The notes below the pieces were generated by a model. The model was not told the DNA's origin. It did not search any database and saw only the letters and a list, made by a program, of their open reading frames with translations. From NCBI GenBank assembly GCA_946406115.1, contig OX291545.1, forward strand, positions 21,943,153 to 22,007,152: a DNA stretch of 64,000 bases, read 5' to 3'. The stretch is from Apoda limacodes. Lineage: Eukaryota > Arthropoda > Insecta > Lepidoptera > Limacodidae. Position 1 is the first letter of the stretch; every line of letters starts with the position of its first letter. The position numbers were made by a program, and so were the translations under genes. This document shows positions 22,901-30,378 of the stretch, one piece after another.

Positions 22901-25167
22901 GTTTGGGAAATCGTAATTGCGGTCCTCAGTTCAGCAGGCAGCCACTGCTAACTGTCCATTGAGCAGTCAAATATAACGAAAGTTGACAAATAGTCTAATA
23001 TTTTAATAGAGGTAAGTAAAAGTAGATAATGACTTACATATACCAATTAATTTACATAATATAATAATAATTTAATATATAATAATTTAATAATGGCTGG
23101 CCACCTCTGTCGGAGGACCAATGGCCGATGGAGCAGACGTGTCCTAGAGTGGAGACCGCATATGGGAATGCGAAGCGTGGGACGCCCTCCAGCCCGGTGG
23201 ACCGACGGCCTTTAATAGGTGGCTGGTGGTGGCTGGATGCGGAAGGCAGAGAACCGGGAGAAATGGCGCGCCATAGAGGATGCTTATGTCCAGCAGTGGA
23301 CCAATATAAGCTGATATGATGATTACATAATACTAGCTTTCATCCGCGGCACCACTTCTATACCTACAGAACTCTTTGATTATAATAAAACAACTCATTT
23401 CACGCACGACTCACACTTGCCGTTTTTTTAGTAGCCTATATCCTTCCCTTTAAGGTGCGAGTTATCATATTGCAAATCTCATCCAGATCGATTCAAAGTT
23501 AGCCGTAAAAAGTTAACAAGTAAAAAGACATTTTTACATTTATAATATGTTGGAACTCAATCTAATAAGAATTAATAAATACGTTCGAAGGTGTCAGATG
23601 AGTAGATTAAGAGGGAAGCCCTCGTAGTGTACTACATAGATTATGTAACCCTACGCTAAATACAGAACTCATAAACTGTGCTTGGACACGCTCCTTTGAA
23701 ATTAACGACGTCCCCGATGATCGTGTACGCCAATAATAACAAAGTTGCTCTAATTCCAAAGCCGCGACCAGTTACACAATCTGCTAAATTTGTTGTTTCA
23801 ATAAACAAGAAACAAATCCCATTTTGATTACAGAAATGATTTGTTAAAAAATAACTATTGCCATTTATTTTACTATAGTAGGATTTCGTTTTTTATGAGG
23901 ACCTAGGCTTAACTTGAACATGAATGTGTATTTGATTTAAGTAACAGTGTGCGGCGTGCGTTCCGAAAGTAGTTTAGTTATATTTCTTTGTACGTTTAAA
24001 GCATGTATTTTTATGTTTCAGTGTGGCTCAGAAGATGTAAAGCGACATCGGTGGTTCAAACACTTAGACTGGGCTGATGTCTTTATGAAAAAGTTACAGG
24101 TAAGGTGTTCAAGGTTTTAAAAATGTGTCGACTTGTGAGTGTTGTGATTTACACTATAATTCTAACGAGAAAGTTCAACGGTTTGGCATACTTAAACCTA
24201 AAAAAAAAATTTTTTTGGGTTTGATTTGTGACCGAAAAGAGGCAATAGGCTGAGTGAGTTTGTAGTTTCTCATAAATCAGACCAAAATGTCGGATTTATG
24301 GAATAAGATTGGGGCATGTTGCAACGCAAGAGTTAATATTATAGAGTAGCGGAAATATCTCCCGCTATGCGAGGTGGTATCCGTGTGTGTTCCACTTATC
24401 ATTCGATTCGATTTTTGTATACTCAGTGAGTTGAGACCATGGAGCTGTGTGTCCCTTTGAAGCGAAACACTGGCTTGAGTATTGGCAGAAACGACGAGCA
24501 GTAAAATGCCATGATGGAGCGTGAAGTTCTCAACAGAGTGGTGGTGATGCTGAACAGATCTTCGCTAAGCTAGAGAGGAGCTAGGCAAGGAACTGAAAAG
24601 CCGTATTAAGTGCTGCGCTAGGTTCTGGATGAAGCTTTGCAATGCGTAATGTACGCTTGTCCACTTATCACAAGATTCATGGTTTGCCCAATTGAGTTGG
24701 GTTCGGCGATCAACCTCTTTCTCGAATTTAGACTTTCCCAATCGAACAGTTTGTTATTAAAAATTCTTTAGAAACCTCGAGCGTAGAGTTCCCCACAGTT
24801 GTTGGTGTGCCATTATATGGCCATTCAGCATTATGTTTGTCTTGGCCATGTTCATCTTGAGGCCTACTCTCTGGGATGCTCTACAAGGGAACAATTTTAA
24901 TTTTGCTGTTCATCCCCTCGAGGATAAAGTAACGCTCAGTTATATTATTATAGTCTCTCTTTTTGGTCAGCTAAAATGTGGTATACGAACTGAAATTTCT
25001 GCAGAGTAGTCATAAATTAATGATTGAAAATTCATTTTCAGCCGCCAATAGTTCCATCGGTTTCATTCGAGGGGGACACGTCGAACTTCGATGAATACCC
25101 CGAGAGCGACTGGAAGGCCGCGCGTGTCCTTGACCCGGACGAACTCAAGCTCTTCGCCAACTTTTGA
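1991..25167 (+). CDS. Pka-C3: cAMP-dependent protein kinase catalytic subunit, Pka-C3/PRKX type (3' part, 5 exons)
   Basis: AGC-family serine/threonine kinase related to Drosophila Pka-C3 and vertebrate PRKX; members phosphorylate Ser/Thr in basic contexts and can be held by PKA regulatory subunits. Coding exons with GT/AG borders: 1991-2100, 12849-13094, 14913-15094, 24022-24099, 25042-25167 (TGA 25165-25167). Joined, they keep one frame for 246 residues. Seen in order: [20 protein letters not shown] (hinge/alphaD), the catalytic loop YRDLKPEN (conserved HRD His replaced by Tyr, normal for PKA), DFGFAKK (Mg-binding Asp), activation loop [11 protein letters not shown] with the PDK1-site Thr, APE, DWWALG, GYPPF, RLGNMK, then the AGC C-tail ending in FANF, the hydrophobic FxxF terminus. 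The [18 protein letters not shown] and DTSNF stretches favour Pka-C3/PRKX over canonical PKA-C1. The ATP-binding loop and VAIK-type lysine are missing, so the gene starts outside the window. Introns of 10.7, 1.8, 8.9 and 0.9 kb are repeat-rich. Identity is confident; the symbol is by homology recall. Confidence 0.93.
4278..4755. repeat. Short tandem repeat interrupted by a retroelement-like tail
   Basis: A roughly 60-base motif built around GATGATAT, a T-run and TTTTTAACTGATAACAATAG occurs at about 4278-4308 (partial), 4309-4368 and 4690-4755. Between the second and third copies lies a foreign-looking block (about 4370-4685) that begins with an ACATAGACGTAGACAGAC stretch and continues GACATTTATTTGGCACC. 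I recall this as resembling LINE 3' ends in moth genomes. The likely history is an insertion into a pre-existing tandem array. No coding capacity is seen. Confidence 0.45.
6177..6254. repeat. 39-bp tandem duplication
   Basis: Two adjacent copies of a 39-base unit beginning CAACACTAAAGCTACTTGAC, at 6177-6215 and 6216-6254. They differ at one position in the readable core (AATGAATGG versus AATAGATGG). It looks like a simple local duplication within the kinase intron. Confidence 0.7.
6585..6735 (+). repeat. Dispersed repeat, copy shared with 35060-35215
   Basis: The stretch CTAAAGTGGTTGGTGAAAAG, followed about 65 bases later by a GGGATAAAAGCCGT-like end, recurs at about 35110-35210 with the same order of landmarks. 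Both copies are decayed and non-coding. This points to a dispersed element of unknown class, with edges defined only by the shared region. Confidence 0.4.
8743..10115. repeat. Three copies of a ~90-bp unit
   Basis: The unit contains GTCACACATAACTTACTGTC, then AAGTAATTTTA, then ATGACGTTACAT, and ends near GAGACCAAAGAGA. Copies are at about 8755-8845, 9905-9985 and 10025-10112, all on the same strand. Two also share a preceding TTAGAAACGTCTA. The interval between copies 1 and 2 is rich in short hairpins and repeated TATATAAGGC/ACGGT-like words. This suggests an old mobile element or a degraded satellite. No protein is encoded. Confidence 0.5.
11495..11590 (+). repeat. Dispersed repeat end (3'-tail family; other copies near 22.7 and 41.9 kb)
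   Basis: Contains GGTGACCGCTTTCCATCAGG, then CGGACCGTAAGCTTGTTTGC, then a GTGGTATAAAA run into A-rich sequence. The same string of landmarks occurs on + at 22690-22775 (weaker) and as the reverse complement at 41925-42060. I recall this tail as a common moth retroelement 3' end. The A-rich terminus fits retroposition. Confidence 0.5.
11820..12155 (+). repeat. 126-bp tandem repeat block within a dispersed element
   Basis: The unit runs from CAGAAACCTTCCCCGGCGTG through CATAACAACTAACC, CGAGTCCGA and GCACTTGACC. It starts at 11893 and again at 12019, a period of 126 bases. The block opens with an ACTAGCTAACCCGGCGAACG-like start at about 11824. The same start and the same 126-base period are found at 49.56-50.2 kb, so these are two copies of one element that carries internal tandem repeats. 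Open frames in it (both strands) come from the repeat, not from a gene. Confidence 0.65.
12184..12252. repeat. Short AT-rich tandem duplication
   Basis: ATTATACGAATAATATATTA followed by ACTCATGT occurs twice, at about 12177-12212 and 12218-12252, with one variable base. It is non-coding and lies just upstream of the inverted-repeat element at 12372. Confidence 0.5.
12372..12702. mobile_element. ~330-bp MITE-like inverted-repeat element
   Basis: The left arm begins TCGCATTGTCAAAAAG (12372) and continues through AGAGCCAAGCTTC and CAGTCAAAATATGTAGCTTGG (about 12490). The right arm (about 12590-12702) is its reverse complement, ending CTTTTTGACAGTGCGA. Arms are about 115 bases and the loop about 90. 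There is no coding capacity and the structure fits a non-autonomous DNA transposon of unknown superfamily. It ends only about 150 bases before the kinase exon at 12849. Confidence 0.65.
13095..14912 (+). other. 1.8 kb kinase intron
   Basis: Runs from donor GTAAGA (13095) to acceptor TTTTCCAG (14905-14912). AT-rich, with no exon recognised. A block at about 14717-14800 (AACACTTATGTGATTCAGTG, CATGCGCATCAT, CCAAGA, GTGGCTCGA) recurs at 26312-26395 and is therefore a dispersed repeat of unknown class. Confidence 0.65.
15256..15685 (+). mobile_element. Internally deleted mariner element
   Basis: The left end is TTAGGTCGGCGAGAAATTC with TTTTCGCAT; the right end is ATGCGAAGAAACTTTTTCCCC with AACCTA. 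Together they form imperfect mariner-type terminal inverted repeats, with TA next to the left end. Inside, the + strand (about 15485-15640) encodes a decayed fragment of the mariner transposase N-terminus that is readable despite stops. It includes [21 protein letters not shown] and [13 protein letters not shown], the helix-turn-helix region and linker of mariner transposases. The catalytic DDD domain is absent, so the copy is non-autonomous. Confidence 0.8.
16590..16965 (-). mobile_element. LINE 3'-end fragment, inverted copy of 53740-54110
   Basis: Read on the minus strand, this repeats the tail of the LINE at 52.1-54.7 kb: TTGGTAGTTCCAAAATGT, GTACATAGCTCTTTTGCAAT, TTAGAACTTAATT and TATATTGTATTTAAAT all occur in the same order. 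It encodes only the decayed C-terminal end of the reverse-transcriptase frame and lacks the RT core, so it is a 5'-truncated dead insertion. Confidence 0.75.
17322..17555. mobile_element. Hairpin (MITE-like) element
   Basis: The left arm contains AAAATAAACC, TTTTTCGTTTTACTAA and AATTTTGAGTAGG (about 17336-17384). The right arm contains CCTACTCAAAATTAG and TTAGTAAAACTAAAAAGGTT (about 17467-17541), its reverse complement apart from an internal indel of about 30 bases. Non-coding. Confidence 0.55.
17585..17870 (+). mobile_element. tRNA-derived SINE
   Basis: Contains an internal RNA polymerase III promoter: an A-box-like AGTGGAAGAGCG and a B box CGGGTTCGATTTCC about 45 bases later. A non-tRNA body follows (GTTGTCTCAACTATGGTTTG, TGCCACCCCTTTGGGGATAA), ending in AT-rich sequence. 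The tRNA-like head lacks a proper acceptor stem, so I call a SINE rather than a tRNA gene. Confidence 0.55.
18701..21040. repeat. 2.34-kb near-perfect long inverted repeat (foldback) in the kinase intron
   Basis: The left arm starts GTAGTCTAGTCGACAAGTTG at 18701 and the right arm ends with its reverse complement CAACTTGTCGACTAGACTAC at 21040. Pairing can be followed by eye for about 770-790 bases per arm (to about 19470 and from about 20245). It passes through the GGATCCGGAATGACGTCTAG, CCCGGAACTCTATCTCCATT and CGGTAATATGATGATT landmarks with few mismatches. The centre (about 19470-20245) is very AT-rich, with T- and A-runs. No transposase-like frame, clear target-site duplication or defined transposon terminus is seen. 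It could be a foldback element, a non-autonomous DNA transposon or a hairpin-RNA (endo-siRNA) precursor. It is transcribed whenever the kinase pre-mRNA is made. Confidence 0.85.
22502..22567. repeat. Small GC-rich hairpin
   Basis: GCATAACCGG at one end pairs with CCGGTTATGC at the other, and an inner GATGCG/CGCAT pair adds to the stem. The whole is about 66 bases and stands out from its AT-rich surroundings. It may be part of a small DNA element; there is no coding sequence. Confidence 0.4.
22690..22775 (+). repeat. Second copy of the 11.5-kb retroelement tail
   Basis: Shows GGTGACCGGTGGGCC, then TGTTAGCCACCTTGGTGGTA, running into TAAAAATAAAAATAAAC. It resembles the 11495-11590 and 41925-42060 copies but is more divergent. 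The A-rich end marks the 3' terminus. Confidence 0.4.
23090..23330 (+). pseudogene. LINE reverse-transcriptase C-terminus (RTE-like), degenerate
   Basis: The frame beginning at 23098 reads [20 protein letters not shown], then [11 protein letters not shown], two in-frame stops, then [20 protein letters not shown] and YVQQW. This is the characteristic C-terminal tail of RTE-type LINE polyproteins of insects. Only the last 70 or so residues are present and the stops show it is dead. It ends in a GATGAT-like simple 3' end, as such LINEs do. Confidence 0.75.
23327..23550 (+). repeat. Dispersed repeat (copies also at ~34.96 and ~56.03 kb)
   Basis: Starts near ATACTAGCTTTCATCCGCGG and contains GTAGCCTATATCCTTCC. 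It closes with AAAAAGACATTTTTACATTTATAATAT. Related blocks at 34960-35080 and 56030-56260 share TTCCGGGATAAAAGGTAG or TTTTCGGGATAAAAAGTAGC, then CCTATGT. It is non-coding and its class is unknown. Confidence 0.45.
24100..25041 (+). other. Last kinase intron (0.94 kb)
   Basis: Runs from donor GTAAGG (24100) to acceptor TTTTCAG (25041). No exon or recognisable element is seen. The middle (24360-24900) is less AT-rich than its surroundings and may be an old unidentified repeat. Confidence 0.6.
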
Positions 25168-25400
25168 TGACTACCCTTACCACAAGTGGAACGAACTTAT
25201 TAAAAAAAACCTAGGCTACAGTTTAACCAATTTAATTTTGTTTTGTAAAAGATATTGCTGTCTTTTACAAACAACTATTGACAGAGAAAACTTTTGATGG
25301 TGGAACGAACTTACTAAGGAAAAAACCTAGGCTATACCTAGATTAACTTTTTTTTTTTACATACAAGATGTTGCCGTCTTTAACACACAACTCCTCGTAT
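25159..25400 (+). repeat. Tandem duplication covering the kinase stop codon and early 3' UTR
   Basis: The sequence AACTTTTGATG at the end of the kinase frame (25159) recurs at 25289. Each copy is followed by GTGGAACGAACTTA, an AAACCTAGGCTA block, and a GATATTGCTGTCTTT or GATGTTGCCGTCTTT block. The two copies are about 130 bases apart and already diverged. The duplicate gives the transcript a second stop-codon context in its 3' UTR but does not change the protein. Confidence 0.6.
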
Positions 25401-25869
25401 TTTTTTAGTTACTAACATTTTGTTAGTAGGTCGAAGATACTTATCTAGCAGTCGACATTTTAAGTTTGGTAGCAGAGCCTAGATTCATTGGAAGCATTAA
25501 CTTTGGAAATAAAAAATATCTTTAAATAGTAGATTTACTGTAGAAAGTATTTCTTATTGCTATGATATCACGTAAGATGTGTTTTTATGATAGGTAAACG
25601 AGGTGTTGTTAATATTTTACAGTAATCTAATGATATTAGTTATTGGTACGTAATTATTTTGTAAATACATAATGATTTTGAATTATTAATATTTAAATTT
25701 CGTTTAATCTTAGTGTGACTAAAAACTAAAGTACGAATTTAAAACAAGTGTTTCGAAGTAGTTGCTTTTTTAATTAAATTGAGTTACATTTTTATGCTTT
25801 GTTCATACAAATCCTGAAATATATTAACGTATCTTTGACAAAATTTTAGATGTAAACATAAAAACATAG

Positions 25870-26160
25870 AAACCTCATACGTCCCTACTGTTGGAGCACG
25901 GCCTATCCTCACCTTGGATGAGAGTGATTTGGGCCATATAGTCCAGTGCTAATTGTGGGCTTCCTATAAGTACGTCGCTTCGACGTAAGCGGGTTTCCTC
26001 AGAAAGTTTCACTTTACCAAAATGCCAGTGGCGTGAATGAACACATAATGTACTAGAGAAATTGGTTATGAAAAAGACTTGGTACACGCCGGGCTAGAAC
26101 CTCCGCCCCTTAGAGCGCCAGGCCAATCATTGAAGCCGCTAAGCCACCATCGTAGTTTGG
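25870..26160 (-). mobile_element. tRNA-derived SINE, minus strand
   Basis: On the minus strand, starting near 26155, an A-box-like GATGGTGGCTTAGCGGC is followed about 35 bases later by a B-box-like GGAGGTTCTAGCCC. The non-tRNA body then extends toward 25870. The head does not fold as a full tRNA, so this is taken as a SINE. Confidence 0.5.
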
Positions 26161-26311
26161 TATGGCATAGCCTAACCAGGTACTGTATGAACCACGGATC
26201 TTAGGGTTTTAAGGTCATCTGCGTAGATCGCTGTCGTGTATTCACCTAATGATACCTCCCTGCATTGTAAGGGAGAGTAATAATAAATACTAAATATATC
26301 TATAAACTATA

Positions 26312-26395
26312 TTTTGAACACTTATGTGACACAGTGTACATGCGCATAGTATTACCTTGAAACTCCAAGAACCGTGGTTCGACCTGTAGGTGTAG
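26312..26395 (+). repeat. Dispersed repeat shared with 14717-14800
   Basis: AACACTTATGTGACACAGTG, then CATGCGCATAGT, CTCCAAGA and CGTGGTTCGACC match the order of words in the kinase intron copy at 14717-14800. The GTGGTTCGACC end resembles a pol III B box, so this might be a SINE fragment. Confidence 0.45.
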
Positions 26396-27229
26396 CTTGT
26401 ATGTAATACGTAGTCAGCAAATTTACATACAGCTCCGATTGGCTTACTATGCATTGTAATTTCATGTTTTAATACGATCAATAATACATGTATGTGACAT
26501 ATAATTATTGCTTGATATGGACTTATCCTTATGATTGTATTACCCACTGAAATAAAGTTACTGTTGAATTATGCGTATTATGTTTTTGGATTTCTGTGTA
26601 AGAAATATCTTGTCTATTTCGTCCAATATTAAAATGGTGGATCATGCCAGAATAAAAAAAAACATATTCGCTTCTAACAATGTTAAATGTAAAAAAACCA
26701 TATTTTTGTAAGTGAATAGGAATATGTACAAATTATATTCCGTCCTCAAAAAGTTTGGAATAGATAATGGCATCTTTGGGATCAAAATAAGAAGTTTCTG
26801 TATTTCGAGTTAAGGGCCCTCTTACACCCCTCTAGCGCTGCCATTAGATACCCTCAATTTTCTCTTCGTAGAAAACAAATTTCTAAAATCCAAATGTCGC
26901 AAATATAAAGCTAGTCATAAGCTATTTTTAGAAGGTTTTATATAGTTTCTAAATAATATCTGTGAGTTGTAGTTGGTATTTATGCTAAAAGTAGCCACTT
27001 TTGAAAATTGAGGATATATAATGGCGGCGCTAGTTAGCTGCTATATGCGCCTTAATAAAGATACGTATATATTATTATGTACTATTAATACATAATCAGT
27101 TTATTCAATTAAAATATTTTGTCAACAATAATAATAAGTAAAAGAACTAATAAAAGTAGGATAAAAAAGGTACAACAGTTTTTTTATAACAGTTATATTT
27201 GATAGTAACTACAGGTAGTGTCACTTATA

Positions 27230-27560
27230 AAAAACACACACACACAAATCCTGCTACTTACTAATAACACACACAAACCGTCTTAGTAACTTTTACACAC
27301 ACGAACATACACACACACACCCACACATGTTCACACACAATCACATACACACATACACAAAGGGGCTCATAATTTCATAAAAAAACATGTTGTGAGTCGT
27401 TACAGTTTTCTATTTTTATACTCATTAAGTACGTCTACTCAATATACCAAAATAACTTATGGCCCTTACTATAACACACAAACCCTCTTACTAACTCTTA
27501 CACAAACGAACACACACACACACACACACACGCACATACACACACCCACAGACACACATA
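27230..27560. repeat. CA-rich microsatellite tracts
   Basis: Interrupted (CA)n/(AC)n runs at about 27233-27360 and 27480-27560, separated by unique sequence. The words AACCCTCTTACTAACTC and AACCGTCTTAGTAAC recur, so the two tracts are themselves an imperfect duplication. Confidence 0.8.
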
Positions 27561-29239
27561 CATAAATCACTGTAACAAAGGAGTTGTTTGACCTGGGGCC
27601 CAAACATTGTACACCTAACAGAAAAAAAGGTTTAAAAATAGTACTTCACATCCTAATTATTAATTATTAAGTTTTGTGTCTGGTTTTTGTGTACAAAATT
27701 ATTTTTTGTTTATATTTTAAATGCCGACATCACTGACACCAAAATGCACACTGCATCTTATCTATGATCACCTCGAAGCAGCGTTCAAATACCGACTCGG
27801 TTGGATGGAGTTTCTACTCAAAAGTGCTTTGAGTTTGTACCTACTAACTAACCTTAGAAAAATACTTAAGATTAAATATACATTGACTTTGGTTTTGTCA
27901 TAAATTGAGTCACGTATAGCTTCGTTGTGTCTTAAAGGAAAAGTTTATCACAATTAAAACTATTGCTGTGGAAATTCGCGATCGGTAAGAAAAGTACGTA
28001 TATCTTATCTCTCAGGCTCGCTCTGTTACAACATTAAGCAACAACAAACTCAGTTTTTCAAGGATAACAAGCCTTGATAACATACATTGCCCCATTTTAG
28101 CGGGAGCGCTAAAATTGTCAGATAAGATAGTTTTATTTTTACTCATGTATTATGGATTAAGATTGTTACGACTGTGTTTCCATTGTTCAATGTTGCTAAC
28201 TTCAATACAGAAAATACATTTGTACATGACATTATGGCTTATATATGGCAAATTAATGGTTCCAATCAGTTTTACACATTATTTCTTATTTTGTAACAAT
28301 CTGTACAATGTCATGGCCCAGGCTCCATACCAATAAAAACATCTCTTTTTATGTCTATTATTCTTTACATTGCAACTTGTAAGAGATGTATTATTTCAAC
28401 TACTTTTAAAATTGGTAGTTGAACTAATTTAAAGCAGACTAAACTTAGCTGCATCCAAATGTTTGTGATTTTTAAACAATAATTACCTAAGTAAAAAATA
28501 ATTTAAAAAATAATTAACTGAGTCAAACGTTAAACTTTTGTAGTAATATAAGTATTTATATATATTTATTTTCTGTAGCACTTTTAACTTTTTAGTATTA
28601 ATAACTTAACTAGTTAGGTAAGAATAAATAATAATAAGAATTAGGTTTAGTATTGAAAATAAGCTTGCGAAAAATTTATAAAGAAAATATTTTCTGCACT
28701 TTTTTGTATATTGCTACAATTATTGTGTTTTAGGCCATATTTGCTTTCTGTGATTTTGTTAGTCAAAGTAACAATTTTAAATAACTTTATTAAAAGAATT
28801 TATTTAATAAACTATTGTACAATTCCACAATATGCAAGTACATTTTATCAATTATAATTAATTTAAATCCCAACAGGGTTGTAAAGTTTAATTTATTAGT
28901 TACTTGTTTTTAAGTACCTATACGAAAATAAAATAAGTCACTAAATATTTTTTTATTTTAATTTTCGATCCTCACCTCATTAACTAAGTTATCGGTCCCT
29001 GATTTACTATGCAGGCTAAAAAGGCTAAATCCTGATGCCCCTATATTTTGTCAGCGCGATGAGGATGATGGGTTGGGGATCGTCGGTGGAGAATAAAATT
29101 GCATCACAAACGTGAATGTGAAATGAGAACGAAGATCAGACAAAAGAATTAAGATCTATACGGGGGCCAAGTTCTGCGTAGAAACTCTGTTTGCCTGTCA
29201 CCTCTTTACGTTTAAACCGCTGTACCGATAGTGTGAGTT

Positions 29240-29360
29240 CCGGGGGAAGACATAGCCTACTTAAAAGCGTCAAGTGTGAGTCGGTTTTTATATATAATTG
29301 AGGAGTTGCCGTTAAAATCCTACACCGATAACCGAATTTAAACCGCGGATTAAGCTAGTA
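29240..29360 (+). repeat. Dispersed repeat (second copy at 31480-31610)
   Basis: Contains AGCGTCAAGTGTGAGTCGG, GAGGAGTTGCCGTTAAAATC, ACACCGATAACCGAATTTA and CCGCGG, ending AAGCTAGTAAT. The copy at 31480-31610 has the same words in the same order. Non-coding. Confidence 0.55.
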
Positions 29361-29804
29361 ATGTATAATTCTAATCTAGGAAACCAAAGGATTGAATAAA
29401 TCAAGAGATAATGCAATGGATCAGATTAAATTGATATTTAAATCTACAGATGCAGAGAGTTGTACCTAAGTATAATTATTAGTTATTCTTATGCCTCGCC
29501 CATACCTGCAAATGAATCTTCGAGTACCAGTTTTTTACATTGCATTAAACTTATCGCGACAAAAGCGCAGTATATGTCATATAACAACTAACCGCTAATT
29601 TAAATATGGCGGATAATTGGATGCATTCATCTACTGAGTGCTAAGAATGTTTATCATACTTTAAATAAAAGATGTTACGTGGATTCCTTAATAATTTATA
29701 TTCCTAATGTACACACTCACGGACAACACTGAACTTAAGAACGCAGTTGTAGGAGATAACTCAAAATTTGTGTTAAAACCGCTGGTGCAGCTACGTGTTG
29801 TATG

Positions 29805-30072
29805 TGTCGTAGCCATCCGGTTAAATTTGCCAGTTAATTGGACGCCTAGGCAGATTGTCATGTATGGAAAAGAAAGGAACAGAAATCGTACTATATAAGT
29901 CATGTTATGATGGGTTAGGTTCAGTTTCTGTTGTCTTAACGTAGATCGCGTTAGCGTTTCAGTCTAATTTCATACAATAATCTGTTCAGTTATATGATAA
30001 TTTCTTTTCCATACTTAACGATCTGCCTAGGCGCCCTATTAACTGGCGAATTTAACCAGATGGAGGCGACAT
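29805..30072. mobile_element. Inverted-repeat (MITE-like) element
   Basis: The left arm (29805-29880) holds GCCATCCGGTTAAATTTGCC, TTAATTGGACGCCTAGGCAG and ATGTATGGAAAAGAAA. The right arm (30003-30072) is its near reverse complement: TTTCTTTTCCATACTTAACG, CTGCCTAGGCGCCCTATTAA and TAAATTTAACC-like, then GATGG. Arms are about 70 bases and the loop about 120. It encodes nothing credible, although it creates mirrored open frames. Confidence 0.6.
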
Positions 30073-30378
30073 ATCTATCGATACGCAGTCCGATAGTTTG
30101 TACGTAACACATAACGATAATGTGTTCCTAGACCCACTTTTATTGCAATATTCGTGGCTATAGACGAAGGTATGGGAGAGGCATTATGGATTGTACACTA
30201 AAAGATAAGTAAATAGGTATACCTATATTACATAATATTTCGAGTAAAGAAGTAAACATGTTTATGTTCTATTGAAATAATATCAGATAATTTAATCCCA
30301 GATAATGAAAAGTATCGATATGAAAATCGTAATGAATAATTTATTATGTAGTTTGTCACCACATTTAGTTTTGTAAAC

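Larger units (their letters stand above)
15095..24021 (+). other. 8.9 kb kinase intron loaded with mobile elements
   Basis: Lies between the exon ending RLGNMK (donor GTAAAA) and the exon starting at 24022 (acceptor TTTCAG). It holds a mariner relic, an inverted LINE tail, a hairpin element, a tRNA-derived SINE, the 2.34 kb palindrome, an RTE-like LINE 3' end and other repeats, listed separately. In 21.05-22.5 kb I see only AT-rich sequence. Confidence 0.75.
25400..30378. other. Intergenic region between the kinase and the first CRAL-TRIO gene
   Basis: Early AATAAA-like sequences (for example 25508-25513) may serve kinase polyadenylation. The remainder holds a SINE, a repeat shared with 14.7 kb, two CA-rich microsatellite tracts, a repeat near 29.25 kb and an inverted-repeat element near 29.8-30.07 kb. 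No further gene is recognised. Short open frames here are unsupported. Confidence 0.6.

Noticed and set aside
27230..27560. CRISPR-like alternation of repeats
   Set aside because: The repeats are simple CA tracts with irregular spacing in eukaryotic DNA; no direct repeat/spacer architecture.
29688..29903. Paired short open frames on both strands
   Set aside because: They overlap the inverted-repeat element at 29805-30072 and lack codon or motif support.
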